Below, piece after piece: positions 53,818 to 63,534 of a stretch of DNA of 64,000 nt. Numbering within the stretch: the first letter of the stretch is position 1; every line of letters begins with the position of its first letter. Source of the stretch: Symbiodinium natans (lineage: Eukaryota; Sar; Dinophyceae; Suessiales; Symbiodiniaceae); assembly GCA_905221605.1 (NCBI GenBank), contig CAJNDS010000791.1, positions 1-64,000 of the forward strand, read 5' to 3'. The notes under the pieces were generated by a model. The model did not search any database and was not told where the DNA came from. It saw only the letters and a list, made by a program, of their open reading frames with translations. The translations under genes were made by a program, and so were the position numbers.

Positions 53818-55278
53818 TCAGTTTGAAGCGCGTGACTTGTGCTCGTACGCCGGATGCTTACCCAAACATGGACGGCCATCCGCGCCTGGGACCGGACACA
53901 AATGCTCAAAGCGACAATTCGCAAACTTGCATCCGTCACGAGAACTGTAGCCACGACAGAGATTCTTGCGTGCCCCAGACTTGTCCTGGTAAGAGAGAAC
54001 CCAGCGCTGACCTTTGCCACCCTTGCCAGATGAAGACTCCTGAGGGGGACGGCCCTTCTTGCCATCACCCTTCCTGCCCTCTGGCCGAAACTTAGAGACA
54101 GCTGCACGTGGCTGGAGCATGGCTGACATATCACCGCGGATTTCAACCACCTCAGTCAAGGCATCATTCAACGTCCACTTGTGCACGTTGACCAAGTCAG
54201 CCATGATACCCCAGAGATGTCGGTCGGCAGCCTGTAACTCCTCGATGTTAGGTTGTCTGAGGCCAGTCGAACCTTCCAAGCGTGAGCATGCCAACTTGAT
54301 GAACTTGCGCTCATAGAGGCGAAGATTGTGGAGATGTGCCCCTTGCACCAAGGATGCCGACACCGACATGAGGCCGAGCACCCCTTGAAGAAATGATGCG
54401 CCAACTTGGCCTTGCGGAAGTTCTCGAGCTGGAATCTCATCGTAGATGAAGTCCTCGAACTTCGGGACCTTGGAGGGCCGGCGAAGGTTGAAAGCTTCCT
54501 CTTGAGCCTTGCTCATCCGAAACTTCCAGGGTATCCACTTAAGCTCACCCGGCTGCATCACCTTCGAAGTAAGAGCCAACATGCGACTGCCGGGGGTGTT
54601 CTCGTGATCCAACACTTCGCCCGGATAGGACGCTCCAAAGGCGGAACGCAGCTGGATGACCTGCTCACCTGACAACTTTGGCGGGAACTGCTCGACCCAC
54701 CCAGATGTCGAAGCCGAGGAAGGAGCTTTGGGCTCAGTGCCTTGCGAAGCGGCTGCCTGGTTATTGCATTTCTGAAAGAGAAGCCGAAATGAAGCCTGAA
54801 CCAGCAAGATCTCAGCGGCGGATTCCGGGGCAGAAACCTTCTCGAGGAGAGTGTCAAGTGCTGGCGCGAAGTCTGTGGCTGAGGCGGCCAAACAGCCGAA
54901 AAGAGGAACATCGAAGCCTGAGAGGCACTGATGGTATGCCTCGGGCACCTTGCATTGAATTGCCAGAGCCAGCAATTCTTCGTCCAGATCCGGAACATCC
55001 GCCGAAGCCATGATTCCTGGCCAAGCAAAGAAAAGACACACAAATGAACTCATCTGTGCGCAAACGCGAAATGCCACACACGTGCGAAAGGGGACCAACC
55101 CCACAGGAGAGCACACGCTCGAGAGCAGCAAGGAGAATCTCGCTGGCATCACTTTGCATTCCAGATGCAAACACCTGAACCTCACGCCCGTGAGACTAAG
55201 TTTGTTTGGAAAAACCCACGTACTATCACGTGAGAAACCGAGCGTGTATTGAAGGGGATGGTCATTTTGTCGCCTCAC
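53818..55278 (-). CDS. Gag-like protein of DIRS-like element with CCCH fingers
   Basis: 486 residues. The probable start is the methionine of MASADVPDLDEELLALAIQC (near 55,010), because upstream sequence looks like leader. The helical core is followed by a lysine/glycine linker (GRKGDGKKGRPPQESSSGKG) and LCRGYSSRDGCKFANCRFEH then LCP, a C3H-type finger pair for nucleic-acid binding. It is the counterpart of 15743-17026. Confidence 0.7.
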   Translation of the reverse strand: MRRQNDHPLQYTLGFSRDSTWVFPNKLSLTGVRFRCLHLECKVMPARFSLLLSSVCSPVGLVPFRTCVAFRVCAQMSSFVCLFFAWPGIMASADVPDLDEELLALAIQCKVPEAYHQCLSGFDVPLFGCLAASATDFAPALDTLLEKVSAPESAAEILLVQASFRLLFQKCNNQAAASQGTEPKAPSSASTSGWVEQFPPKLSGEQVIQLRSAFGASYPGEVLDHENTPGSRMLALTSKVMQPGELKWIPWKFRMSKAQEEAFNLRRPSKVPKFEDFIYDEIPARELPQGQVGASFLQGVLGLMSVSASLVQGAHLHNLRLYERKFIKLACSRLEGSTGLRQPNIEELQAADRHLWGIMADLVNVHKWTLNDALTEVVEIRGDMSAMLQPRAAVSKFRPEGRKGDGKKGRPPQESSSGKGGKGQRWVLSYQDKSGARKNLCRGYSSRDGCKFANCRFEHLCPVPGADGRPCLGKHPAYEHKSRASN

Positions 55279-55717
55279 AGAAATGGCCAGACAAACACCT
55301 TATGTACCATGTGCAGCAAGAGACTGAAGGCAAAGACTTTTCATGCCAGGCCCGAGATGATCCCGAAACCTGAAGCCTGGAGAAACCTGATAAGAACGCT
55401 GCAACAGAAGCCACCGTGCAAACCTTTCAGAGTTTGGCACACACGTGCGAATCTGACAGGCCGTGGCCAAGAAGCCACTGCACACACGTGCGGGGCCGAA
55501 GCACCAACTGGTGCGATGTCACTGGGGGGGCGGAACCAAGCCGAGAGACCTGTCCTTGAAGCACGTTGCGAAGCACGGAGCCCCACCAGAACTGTCGATT
55601 CGAGCCGCACCACTGCGGGCCAGAAGTTGCTCAGTTGTGGCCTAGCATGCGAACAAGCTGAGACTGCACAAAAGGAGCCCTCTCGCCCCCCCCTTTTTTG
55701 ACTGCAGGAGCCACGAA

Positions 55718-58030
55718 TCACTCGGACAGAAGTTTCCTGCATGCAGCATGCATGCACAGACGGGCATCCGGAGGCGGTTCCTTATCCTGAACCGAGTAGG
55801 AGCGAGCCAAAGCGCCGCACTTAGGACGCAAAAGAACAGCTTTGCCTGCACGCACGAAGCTGGAACCATCCGGGCCACTGTGGGGAAAGCCCACATGCCA
55901 CACGCCCTTGGGGGATACGAGGAAGACATGTTCCTCACACTCGTCAGCATCTGCGGAGGATGCCTGGCGTGCACTGCCTTGTGGAAACGCATCAGCAGCG
56001 TGGGCAATCGTCTCGGACGATGAAGAAGAGTCTGAAGAGGCATCAGCAGCTGCAATGGGTGAAGAAGGCCCAGCACGGTCGTGTGATGCAGACGGACAAG
56101 GCTCGGGGACAGAGTGCAAGGAGGCGTCCAGAACTGGAAAGCGGGGGTGAGGTGCTATTGGCTGGATTTCCACGGAAAGGTGTGCAATGGCACGCTGCGG
56201 AACCGGATGACGACCGCCGCGGGCCAGAGGGGTGGACGGCCACCACCCCTGAGAGATGCTGCGCATTAAGGACTTTTGGGCTGCCAAAGCTGGCCACACA
56301 TCGTCGCGACTGTAAAGCTTGGCACTGTGAGAGGAGGATTTATGATGCCCCTGAGCCTCCCGGCGGGAGACTCGGAAACCACGTTGCGCCACGACGGAAA
56401 GAAGGCAAACCTTCATCGAGTGAACTGTAAAGGTGCCGGCCTCCTCGGTACTCAAACCAATGGAAATCAAAAGACCACGCAATTGGTTGAGGACCTCGCC
56501 ATACGTGAGAGGCTGAAACTCGCCTGCCGAAGACGAGAAGAAGAGACAATCTGGAGTGACAGAGCCAAAGCTCGCCTCTAAGGCGTCCCACTCCTCACCC
56601 AGGAGGCGAAGGTAGCGTGCGACCCAAGTGCACGCAAAACTCCGGCCGGCGCTATAAAAACCCTCGTTAAGGAGACCAAAAGGGACCCCCCGCCTGCTGA
56701 CTTTGGTGCGATAAGATGTGCCTCGTGTGCACCAAGAACCTGCCTGTATGGAGCTCCATGAAACGTGCTGAGAATCGCTGAGGCGAAGGCTGCTCCAACA
56801 AGAAGTCAAAACTGCCCCAATGAAAAGGCGGCGAGCAGGAGAGCCCATATCCAGCAGCAATTGCCTTTCTAAGGCAGCCAAGACAAAAAGGGGCAGAGGG
56901 AATGCCTCCTTCCTATCACTCTCAACCCTATAGGACACGGAGTGCATGAGCCCCTGGTACAAATCCGGGAGGGACAAAAGCAACGTCTTCTGGGCCCAAC
57001 GCAAGGACTTGAGGCCATTAAGCACATGAGTGCCCATGTTGTGCATTGTTAAGAGTGCATCTGCAATGTCCACTTGACGAAGAGAGGAGTCCAAGGCTCG
57101 ATCAAGGGTGTGTAGCGCATGCAAAAAGCCCTTGAAACCTTGAAGATAGCGGAGTAAAGTGGTCTCAGACACCCCGCTCAGCAACCTGTCCTCCAAACTC
57201 TCTGGGTGGGAAGAACCTGAAAGCTCCTGCAAAACTGAAGACAGCGGAAGCAAAACAGACCGCATGTTCTGCCAAAGTTGCAAGGCCTTCGCACGTGTCT
57301 CAGAGTGAACGTCCTTCTGGGTGACAAAACCTGAAGGACCCTGCGATCGCTTCCGCAGCGGCATCTCCTGAAAGCGATAGGCAGTGGCAGTGCTTTGCGA
57401 TGCAGTGGGAGGTGCAGAAGGTGGACCTGCAGTGGACCCGCAATGCGCACGGACCGGATGTGGCTGAGATGCTGCCGAAGGAATGGTTTTGCTATACTCT
57501 GAAGCACGACGCGGAACGGGCCGAAACAGGGGGGACGATGGCAGAACCCTCGCAGTGAACCGAGGCTGAGGTCCAGGCCGAGGGGCAGGACATGGCTGAA
57601 GCATCACGCACACAGGTCTACGTGAACTATCACTTAACCGGAACGGACCGCGTGGGGCGGGTTCGGGCTTGGCACTAGGTCTCAAGAAGGCAGGCTTTGG
57701 AGGAGGCTCAGGAGGGGAATCTGCAATGGGCAAAGGATTCTTGCGATAACGCTTCACCACAAAACCACAAGGGACAGGCGAAGGCGGGGAGTGCGACCTC
57801 TGAGCTTCCCTCGAACCGAACCCAGAAACATTCTCTGGAGACTGGCACAAACTCCAGGAGGGGAAATCTGAAGCTTCGGACAGCAGTGGATCTTCACCTG
57901 ACGGAGAAGAGGCGCCCGTGCATGCGGCAGGGCTGGTTTGCGACATGTCAATCAAGTTCCTGCAAGAAATGATGTGACCGCAATGAATGCAGCAAAAGAT
58001 GCAACAGCAGACCTTGCAAAAGTTGCACAC
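55718..58030 (-). CDS. Tyrosine recombinase of DIRS-like element
   Basis: 770 residues in one open frame. A proline-rich N-terminal third precedes the recombinase. Catalytic positions: R in SSLRLSDSQH, H-x-x-K in FTVHSMKVCLLS, H in EAQGHHKSS and the nucleophile Y in SAKLYSRDD. The C-terminal 100 residues carry a cysteine motif (CGALARSYSV and LCMHAACRKLLSE) also seen at the end of the recombinase at 17343. It inserts circular DNA copies without duplicating the target. Of the two recombinases in the window, only this one is intact. Confidence 0.8.
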   Translation of the reverse strand: MCNFCKVCCCIFCCIHCGHIISCRNLIDMSQTSPAACTGASSPSGEDPLLSEASDFPSWSLCQSPENVSGFGSREAQRSHSPPSPVPCGFVVKRYRKNPLPIADSPPEPPPKPAFLRPSAKPEPAPRGPFRLSDSSRRPVCVMLQPCPAPRPGPQPRFTARVLPSSPLFRPVPRRASEYSKTIPSAASQPHPVRAHCGSTAGPPSAPPTASQSTATAYRFQEMPLRKRSQGPSGFVTQKDVHSETRAKALQLWQNMRSVLLPLSSVLQELSGSSHPESLEDRLLSGVSETTLLRYLQGFKGFLHALHTLDRALDSSLRQVDIADALLTMHNMGTHVLNGLKSLRWAQKTLLLSLPDLYQGLMHSVSYRVESDRKEAFPLPLFVLAALERQLLLDMGSPARRLFIGAVLTSCWSSLRLSDSQHVSWSSIQAGSWCTRGTSYRTKVSRRGVPFGLLNEGFYSAGRSFACTWVARYLRLLGEEWDALEASFGSVTPDCLFFSSSAGEFQPLTYGEVLNQLRGLLISIGLSTEEAGTFTVHSMKVCLLSVVAQRGFRVSRREAQGHHKSSSHSAKLYSRDDVWPALAAQKSLMRSISQGWWPSTPLARGGRHPVPQRAIAHLSVEIQPIAPHPRFPVLDASLHSVPEPCPSASHDRAGPSSPIAAADASSDSSSSSETIAHAADAFPQGSARQASSADADECEEHVFLVSPKGVWHVGFPHSGPDGSSFVRAGKAVLLRPKCGALARSYSVQDKEPPPDARLCMHAACRKLLSE

Positions 58031-58338
58031 GTTGTGTCAAAGCGGCAAAATGCTCAGAGAAAACCAGGCTTTCTTCTTGAAAGGAACTGAGCTGCTGACT
58101 AATGGCACCAACTTGACCCCAAAGATCAAAAACAACCCGCAGCTGGGCCCTATCTGCTTCCTCCGCTGGAGTAAGAGAGTCCTCGGTAGGCACGCTGCCC
58201 ATGCGCCCCCTGTGGGGTCTCTAGGCTCTTCCCGCGATGAGCGAGGAACTGCAATCTACCCCCCCCCAACCTAAAAGTGATCGGAAGAAGGGAGAACCAC
58301 ATGACCCAAAGGAATTGTGCCACATGCTACTTGGTGAC

Positions 58339-58476
58339 ATCACAAAAATTGCTCACGCATGCGAAGTATGTCATGTCAAGACATGAGTCTCTCACTTTGG
58401 GCCGATGGCTGATACGCAAGCAAAGTGACAGCTCAGTTGAAGTAAAATAAAAACATCCTTGAGTAAACACAAGATA
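58339..58476 (-). repeat. Split repeat A1
   Basis: Outer end of the element on the side of the recombinase gene. The KptA reading frame enters it and meets a stop at 58433. Between 58031 and 58338 lies a short frame (57948-58202) with a coiled-coil-like product that may belong to the leader. Confidence 0.9.
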
Positions 58477-61400
58477 TGTAGTGCTTGTGCGCCGTACCAT
58501 GCAGCAGCAGGGGGGGCAGGTCCGCCTCCGTCAACGTCGACATCAGAAGGTCGGGTTGTACTTTGATACTGTGTCCCTGGACCGCCCTGATCGCCTTACC
58601 GTCGTCACTTAGCTGAAATCTGTTCTTCTCGTTGACAGAGCATTCAGTGACTATCTCGTCATGCGTAAGGCTATGCCTCTTGGCAGTGGGTAGACGCAGG
58701 AGAGCATGAAGCGGAAGGAAGCCGTCAGCCCGTAGAAGATTCGCCCCATCGACGTCATGGCGAAGGATCGCCGTGAGGGCCCTCGAAACGGTTTCCCTCC
58801 TTGGGCGTGAGGCCGATTTACCAGTCCCCCTAGAACGCACCTCTCCTTGCCTTACCCAGCTTGGCGTTGGAGGTGGCTGAGTGGGGGTCTCTTCATGCAC
58901 ATATCCAGAGGATGAGGATGGTTCCGTGTGTGCAGATGGATGCAATCCGGTGGGGGTTGAGCCAGGTTCCAGTTGCCCAAGGGCTCTACGAATGCCCCCC
59001 GGAAGAGTGGCCAAAGTGTCACGGACCCTTCTGGCAGCATCCTCAGCCAGTAGTTCAGGAGAACTGGCACCAGATGATTGATCATCCACGGATGTCCTGG
59101 GCATGGGCGCCTCCACGTGCCGGTCCGACTGTCCACCCGGTGGCTTTTCGCTCCAGAGCTCATCTTCCGATGAGTCTACAGTGGCGGTTGCCTGCACTTC
59201 GGCTGCCCAGTCGTCCAGGGTTGGCTCGGCATCCTCGGCCTTATAGATTGACCGCGTTTCCAGCGGTAGACCTTGTAGTGAGTGGTCCAGGTCAGCGGGG
59301 TCCGTGGATGTCAGCCGATCCCTTTGTTGTCTCCCCAAATGCCAGGGTCTGGAAGCAACAGCGTCATTCCGTGAGGGTCTTGCGGTCGAGGAACCCAGCA
59401 AGGGAGCAGTACCGTCATCGTCTTGGTCAGTAGAGGAGGAGTTTTGAGCCGTGTCAACGTTGGGGTCAGCGATCCAGTCAAAGCTCCGACCATCCTCCTG
59501 TTCGTCCAGGGTTCCGGACTGTTGCCAACTCCAGCGAGACCATGTGGTGTCCCATTGCTCGCTCCATTGCCACTCCTGGGGCGTGGTGGGCATCGCCTCC
59601 CAGGTGCCAGTATAGCGACCAGCTGCTTGCTGCTTGGCCTTGGCTTTGCCCTTTGCAGCTGCTGCTGCCTCAGCTCTGGCCCGCTTGTCAGGTCGCTGCG
59701 CTCTGGCCTCCTTTTCTCCCTGAGTCCTCCGCCTGGTTCCGTCAGCCTTCTTACGAGATCTTGGTGGTCGTCTGCTGGCGTCATTGGCCCCTCCAGGATT
59801 CGCTTCCATTGTCACCAAGGGGACATCCATTGAGCGGCCATATGGACTAATCAAGGGTGGGAGGCCGTACCAAACCCGAGGGGTAAACCGACATTTACGT
59901 ACCTCAACCCCAACGCCCTGAACACTCAAGGAGCTTAAGGGTGGTTGTGAACCTTGAGGGAGGGGCTGATAGGCACAGGGTCTCACTAAGGAGGCAGAGG
60001 CAGAACCCAATACGCAGCAGGACCGGGACAGTAAGGCGTGCCGTGGCTGAGCAAGCTTGTGCACACACCGCTGCCAGAAGGACTGCCGCACATTAGACAA
60101 ACGACATCTGGGGACAGTCGGTCCTGTGATCGAGGTCCGTATCGTCATTGGAAATGCAGGAAGTCGGGCCACAGGTGTAGGCGACCAACCTGGGGCAAGG
60201 ATGCCACCCAGGAACAAATTGATGACATGCATGGTATCATTAGTGACTAACTCAAGAGCCACACTGGAAGCATGGGTGGTGAGAGCAGTGCGTTGAGCAG
60301 TAGGGTTCCGCACGCCACTCGAGGAGGCTCGATCCTGACACGCGGTGCAGTGTACATGCCAATACTGCACGCCGGACCCCACAACACCATTACACATACA
60401 ACAGGCACTCGCTCTTAGCAGAGGTGTTTCATTTTCACCAGCAAGCATTGCCCAGGTTGGCACGTACGCCTCAGGGAAAGTGCAGTGGGTCAGCCGCAGC
60501 GACCGTGGGTGGAGCAGGAGTGGACTGCATTTCCGGACCCGGCACAAACACCCACGTCTGTGTGGACCTGGGGCCAAGATGTGGCTCCCAGGGAGAGATA
60601 AACTGCACCACCGGCCCTGGTAACAGGTGCCAGGACCTGTACACTCCACTGGACTGGAGAAAGCCTGCCTGTGGTCTATCCACCGTTGGCGGTCTAGTTC
60701 GTGCTCGTGGCGAAGAAGTAGCGGTCGGGCTCGTGGAGGTCGGTGTAGGCGGAGGAGGCCCAGCGTCTCCCCTGTTGGCCACGGGGGTCGATGGGGCAGG
60801 CACAGAGCCGCTACCCCTTCTAGATGAGCCTGCTCCTCTGCTTCGTCTGCGACGGCTGCGCGAGCGTCCTTCTGGCCTGACTGGGTTGCCCTGGGAGTCA
60901 AATAGCATGCCCAGTAGCGAGTCCTCACTGTCTGAGGAAGCCATGGTCGAGTACGGCTAGGCGTATCTAGGCGCTTGCTGTGATCCCGATAGCCTCGGGG
61001 CGCGGTATGCTCACCATAGTGGAGGTCACACACAAGAGCACACGGCCATGTAGTGATGCTTAGGTCTACCGTCAGCAAAAGCTCAGACTCAGAGCACCCT
61101 GGACATTCTGGAGTTAGTGCCCAGCAAAAGGTGTCCTGTTCGCCCGCAGGGGTGCGAGGCCGCATGTCAGTGGGAGTGCGTCGGACCTTAGTGCCAGCAC
61201 GAGCAGTTACATGAAGAGAAATCAGGCCTATATCTTTGCAAAGGTGTGTTGCTTGAGTCTCGTACAACCAACTCAGGCCATTAACCCCTGGCAAGGAGGG
61301 GGGGAGACAGTGTCCGACAGTGGGCAGGTTATCCTTGGGGAATTTTGGGACTGTCTCGGCGGGGACAGAGGGTCGGTGGGCAGGTCCCTGGGTTCGGAAG

Positions 61401-62872
61401 GTGCTGTATCTGAGCGCGTGGCGGAGGAGGAGCAGTCGACACCCAAGGGGATGCCACATGAACGGTACAGTGTTATTAAACCACTTATTATTGGGAATGA
61501 CGGTAATGCTGCGGCACACGTACACGGAAGTGCTCTGGTAAACGCCATGCAGGGAGCAATGGCCGACCGCTGTTGCAAGACAGAGAGAGTTCGGTGTTAC
61601 TTCCGTCCAAAGGCATCGAGATCTGCCAATATCAGCACTGGGTTGAGAGGAGGGCCCTCCCCCATGAATCAAAAACACAACACTGGGGCCCAAGGAGGGA
61701 CAGCCCAGGAGTGGAGAAACCTTCGCTAACAGCAGCTCAGCATCACATCCGGTAGCAACGCCTGCATCGAGCGGGCCTGGGAGCTGGTTACACGTTATGG
61801 GAGGTCTGTTTGGGAGAGAGGAGAGGTAGGCACGGCGCCTCCTAAGAGTCAGAGGACTGCGCCACAACCCCTGCCAGTGCACATGTTCATGCAAGAAACA
61901 GTGGGATACCTGCAATGTACATGTAAAAGATAAACTCCCACCTGTGTCCTGTGAGGAGACAGGAGCTGCACCTCGTCGAGGACGAGCCAAGATCGAGTCA
62001 TTCGGCAGATCAGTGCTGGCCAGGTGCCACAGCCTCAAAATGTTGTTCGTGACCATGATTCTTTGCCGTTCCGTAGTGCACTGGGCCAGCACTGCATCGA
62101 AGATAGTCTCTATCGGAAGGAAGCGGAGCAGCAGCAGGAACGGTGCCAGTGGATCTTTCTCATGTGCTTGCAGCAGATCAAGATACAGGGAGGTGCATGC
62201 TGCTTCAAGGGTTGCCTCATCCGGGCGTGGGAAGCTCACCGTAGGCGCCAGACGGGATACCAAGGAGGTGGCTCCGACAGCAGCGTTGCACGAACCATCA
62301 ATCGCCACATTAGGGCCAGCCAGGCCCGTACTGGGTTGTCCAGTGTTGACGCTGTCAGGGCTCTCAACCGCGGCATGGGACTGTAGCGTCGTGGACGGTA
62401 CCGTGGGGCCAGAAACTGGCGCCCCAGGGGAGGAGCCAGGTGCAGGTCTTTCAAGGGTACTCAGGTTGGACGGCAAAGACCCATTGTCCATCTCGTCATC
62501 AGGTGAGGCATAGGCTTCCCGGAGATTTCCGCAGAGGCGGCCTTCCCGCGGAGGTGTAGAGGGGGCCGGCTGTGCTGTGGATGGCGTAGAGTAGTGTAAG
62601 CCAAAGCTCGAGCGTATGAGCGGTGCCCTGCTTGTATCAATGGGATCACTGATTCTTTCGTAGGCCCTGCACCAAACGCCCTCCACTCGAACCCACAATA
62701 CTCCTTCTATCATGCGTTCAGTCGATGAGTGCGTGTCCGAGGTCAAAGTTTCATACCCAGAGTACAGGGAATCCGTGAGACCCGAGCTTTGCACGACCAC
62801 CCTGGCCCTGGCCTGAGCTGGATGAGGTATGGCCACCAGTGTCAGTAGTGAATGGTGGCAGGGTTGTGGCAC
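58433..62872 (-). CDS. LINE upstream ORF ending in N-terminal half of Tpt1/KptA
   Basis: The frame is open for 1479 codons, but not all of it looks coding. The part from MDVPLVTMEANPGG (59830) onward is convincing: a basic stretch, an acidic low-complexity region, then the KptA domain: LTAILRHDVDGANLLRADGF (L-R-H), RFQLSDDGKAIRAVQGHSIK (R-A-x-Q-G-H-S) and LLLHGTAHKHY (H-G-T). In Tpt1/KptA these residues bind NAD and remove the 2'-phosphate left by RNA splicing-type ligation. The frame is cut at 58477 by the DIRS-like element. Between about 60,470 and 60,950 another frame (starting MASSDSEDSLLGML) looks more natural, hinting at frameshifts or separate ORFs. Confidence 0.7.
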   Translation of the reverse strand: MPQPCHHSLLTLVAIPHPAQARARVVVQSSGLTDSLYSGYETLTSDTHSSTERMIEGVLWVRVEGVWCRAYERISDPIDTSRAPLIRSSFGLHYSTPSTAQPAPSTPPREGRLCGNLREAYASPDDEMDNGSLPSNLSTLERPAPGSSPGAPVSGPTVPSTTLQSHAAVESPDSVNTGQPSTGLAGPNVAIDGSCNAAVGATSLVSRLAPTVSFPRPDEATLEAACTSLYLDLLQAHEKDPLAPFLLLLRFLPIETIFDAVLAQCTTERQRIMVTNNILRLWHLASTDLPNDSILARPRRGAAPVSSQDTGGSLSFTCTLQVSHCFLHEHVHWQGLWRSPLTLRRRRAYLSSLPNRPPITCNQLPGPLDAGVATGCDAELLLAKVSPLLGCPSLGPSVVFLIHGGGPSSQPSADIGRSRCLWTEVTPNSLCLATAVGHCSLHGVYQSTSVYVCRSITVIPNNKWFNNTVPFMWHPLGCRLLLLRHALRYSTFRTQGPAHRPSVPAETVPKFPKDNLPTVGHCLPPSLPGVNGLSWLYETQATHLCKDIGLISLHVTARAGTKVRRTPTDMRPRTPAGEQDTFCWALTPECPGCSESELLLTVDLSITTWPCALVCDLHYGEHTAPRGYRDHSKRLDTPSRTRPWLPQTVRTRYWACYLTPRATQSGQKDARAAVADEAEEQAHLEGVAALCLPHRPPWPTGETLGLLRLHRPPRARPLLLRHEHELDRQRWIDHRQAFSSPVECTGPGTCYQGRWCSLSLPGSHILAPGPHRRGCLCRVRKCSPLLLHPRSLRLTHCTFPEAYVPTWAMLAGENETPLLRASACCMCNGVVGSGVQYWHVHCTACQDRASSSGVRNPTAQRTALTTHASSVALELVTNDTMHVINLFLGGILAPGWSPTPVARLPAFPMTIRTSITGPTVPRCRLSNVRQSFWQRCVHKLAQPRHALLSRSCCVLGSASASLVRPCAYQPLPQGSQPPLSSLSVQGVGVEVRKCRFTPRVWYGLPPLISPYGRSMDVPLVTMEANPGGANDASRRPPRSRKKADGTRRRTQGEKEARAQRPDKRARAEAAAAAKGKAKAKQQAAGRYTGTWEAMPTTPQEWQWSEQWDTTWSRWSWQQSGTLDEQEDGRSFDWIADPNVDTAQNSSSTDQDDDGTAPLLGSSTARPSRNDAVASRPWHLGRQQRDRLTSTDPADLDHSLQGLPLETRSIYKAEDAEPTLDDWAAEVQATATVDSSEDELWSEKPPGGQSDRHVEAPMPRTSVDDQSSGASSPELLAEDAARRVRDTLATLPGGIRRALGQLEPGSTPTGLHPSAHTEPSSSSGYVHEETPTQPPPTPSWVRQGEVRSRGTGKSASRPRRETVSRALTAILRHDVDGANLLRADGFLPLHALLRLPTAKRHSLTHDEIVTECSVNEKNRFQLSDDGKAIRAVQGHSIKVQPDLLMSTLTEADLPPLLLHGTAHKHYISCVYSRMFLFYFN

Positions 62873-63494
62873 CGAGCTGCGTCAGGCGAGCATAGGCCCA
62901 TTGGCAAAGATCTTGTTGCCCAAGAGGCGCTCTTTCGACATCAGCTTGGCGCAGCCCGACCTCAATTGCCTCAGCTATCTGTTCCGCAGTGAGTCCAGTG
63001 GAGGTATAGTACCGATAGAGGACATCAAAGGCCTCAATGCCCATGTCCTGGGGCATTCCCTTCTCCAAAAGACGGACACGCCTGGCCCAGGTTTGATACT
63101 CCGCACATGCGTGCTTATCCACCATCCATGGTAAGTCAGGATGTGTAGTTGCATTGCCAGTCCTCAGGGCGCCCGAACTCTGTGCGCGCCTGGAGTTGGT
63201 AGCACCGGAAGAGGAGGAAGCATCCGGTCCCGCATCGCCATGGGAGCTTGTGCCACGCTGCATCGGGAGATTCTGCTGGTTCGGATTCCTGTGGGGGGTG
63301 CCAGATGTGCCTCGCTTCCCTGCCAGGATATGTGGCACGAGGTACCATCCAAGCAGCATGAAAAGGACACATCGAGTCATGGCCATTGCAAGAGATGCTG
63401 CACTACAGCGTCGAAGGGGAGCCTGGTTAGAAGCGGGGCCACGTTGAAGCACAGCCCGTTCACAGACACAGACAGCGCGCACCAACACACACAC
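62751..63494 (-). CDS. LINE 5' ORF, N-terminal region
   Basis: 247 residues. The methionine in MTRCVLFMLLGWYLVPHILA gives a hydrophobic, signal-like start; an upstream ATG is also open. A serine/glycine-rich region is followed by a helical block (DLPWMVDKHACAEYQTWARR through GLTAEQIAEAIEVGLRQADV). The frame ends near 62,751, where the long frame 58433-62872 takes over by overlap. Function unknown; an ORF1-type RNA-binding role is only a guess. Confidence 0.5.
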   Translation of the reverse strand: MCVLVRAVCVCERAVLQRGPASNQAPLRRCSAASLAMAMTRCVLFMLLGWYLVPHILAGKRGTSGTPHRNPNQQNLPMQRGTSSHGDAGPDASSSSGATNSRRAQSSGALRTGNATTHPDLPWMVDKHACAEYQTWARRVRLLEKGMPQDMGIEAFDVLYRYYTSTGLTAEQIAEAIEVGLRQADVERAPLGQQDLCQWAYARLTQLGATTLPPFTTDTGGHTSSSSGQGQGGRAKLGSHGFPVLWV

Positions 63495-63534
63495 ACAGTC
63501 ACAATTGAGCCGAAAAGCTTACTGGTGGTCAGCC

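Larger units (their letters stand above)
52218..58477 (-). mobile_element. DIRS/Ngaro-like element with split direct repeats, internally deleted
   Basis: 6,260 bp inserted into the KptA domain of the LINE. On the minus strand the layout is A1 (58476-58339), ORFs, B1 (52960-52871), A2 (52869-52733), short spacer, B2 (52307-52218). A and B are about 137 and 90 bp. This is the split-direct-repeat arrangement of Ngaro/PAT tyrosine-recombinase elements. Removing it joins the two KptA halves in frame with no target duplication, as recombinase insertion predicts. Recombinase, Gag and oxygenase-like ORFs are kept; methyltransferase, RT and RNase H are missing, so it could move only with help. Confidence 0.85.
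44659..63534 (-). mobile_element. LINE-type retrotransposon with KptA and USP-like domains, interrupted by a DIRS-like element
   Basis: Minus-strand element with an ORF ending in a Tpt1/KptA domain, overlapping an ORF2 with AP-endonuclease and RT. The ends are approximate: the word CTTACTGGTGGTCAGC occurs at 44659, 44715 and 63518, that is just outside both coding ends, and may mark the terminal regions. Without the 6.26-kb insertion at 52218-58477 it would be about 12.6 kb, long for a LINE. No poly-A tail was identified. Confidence 0.65.
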
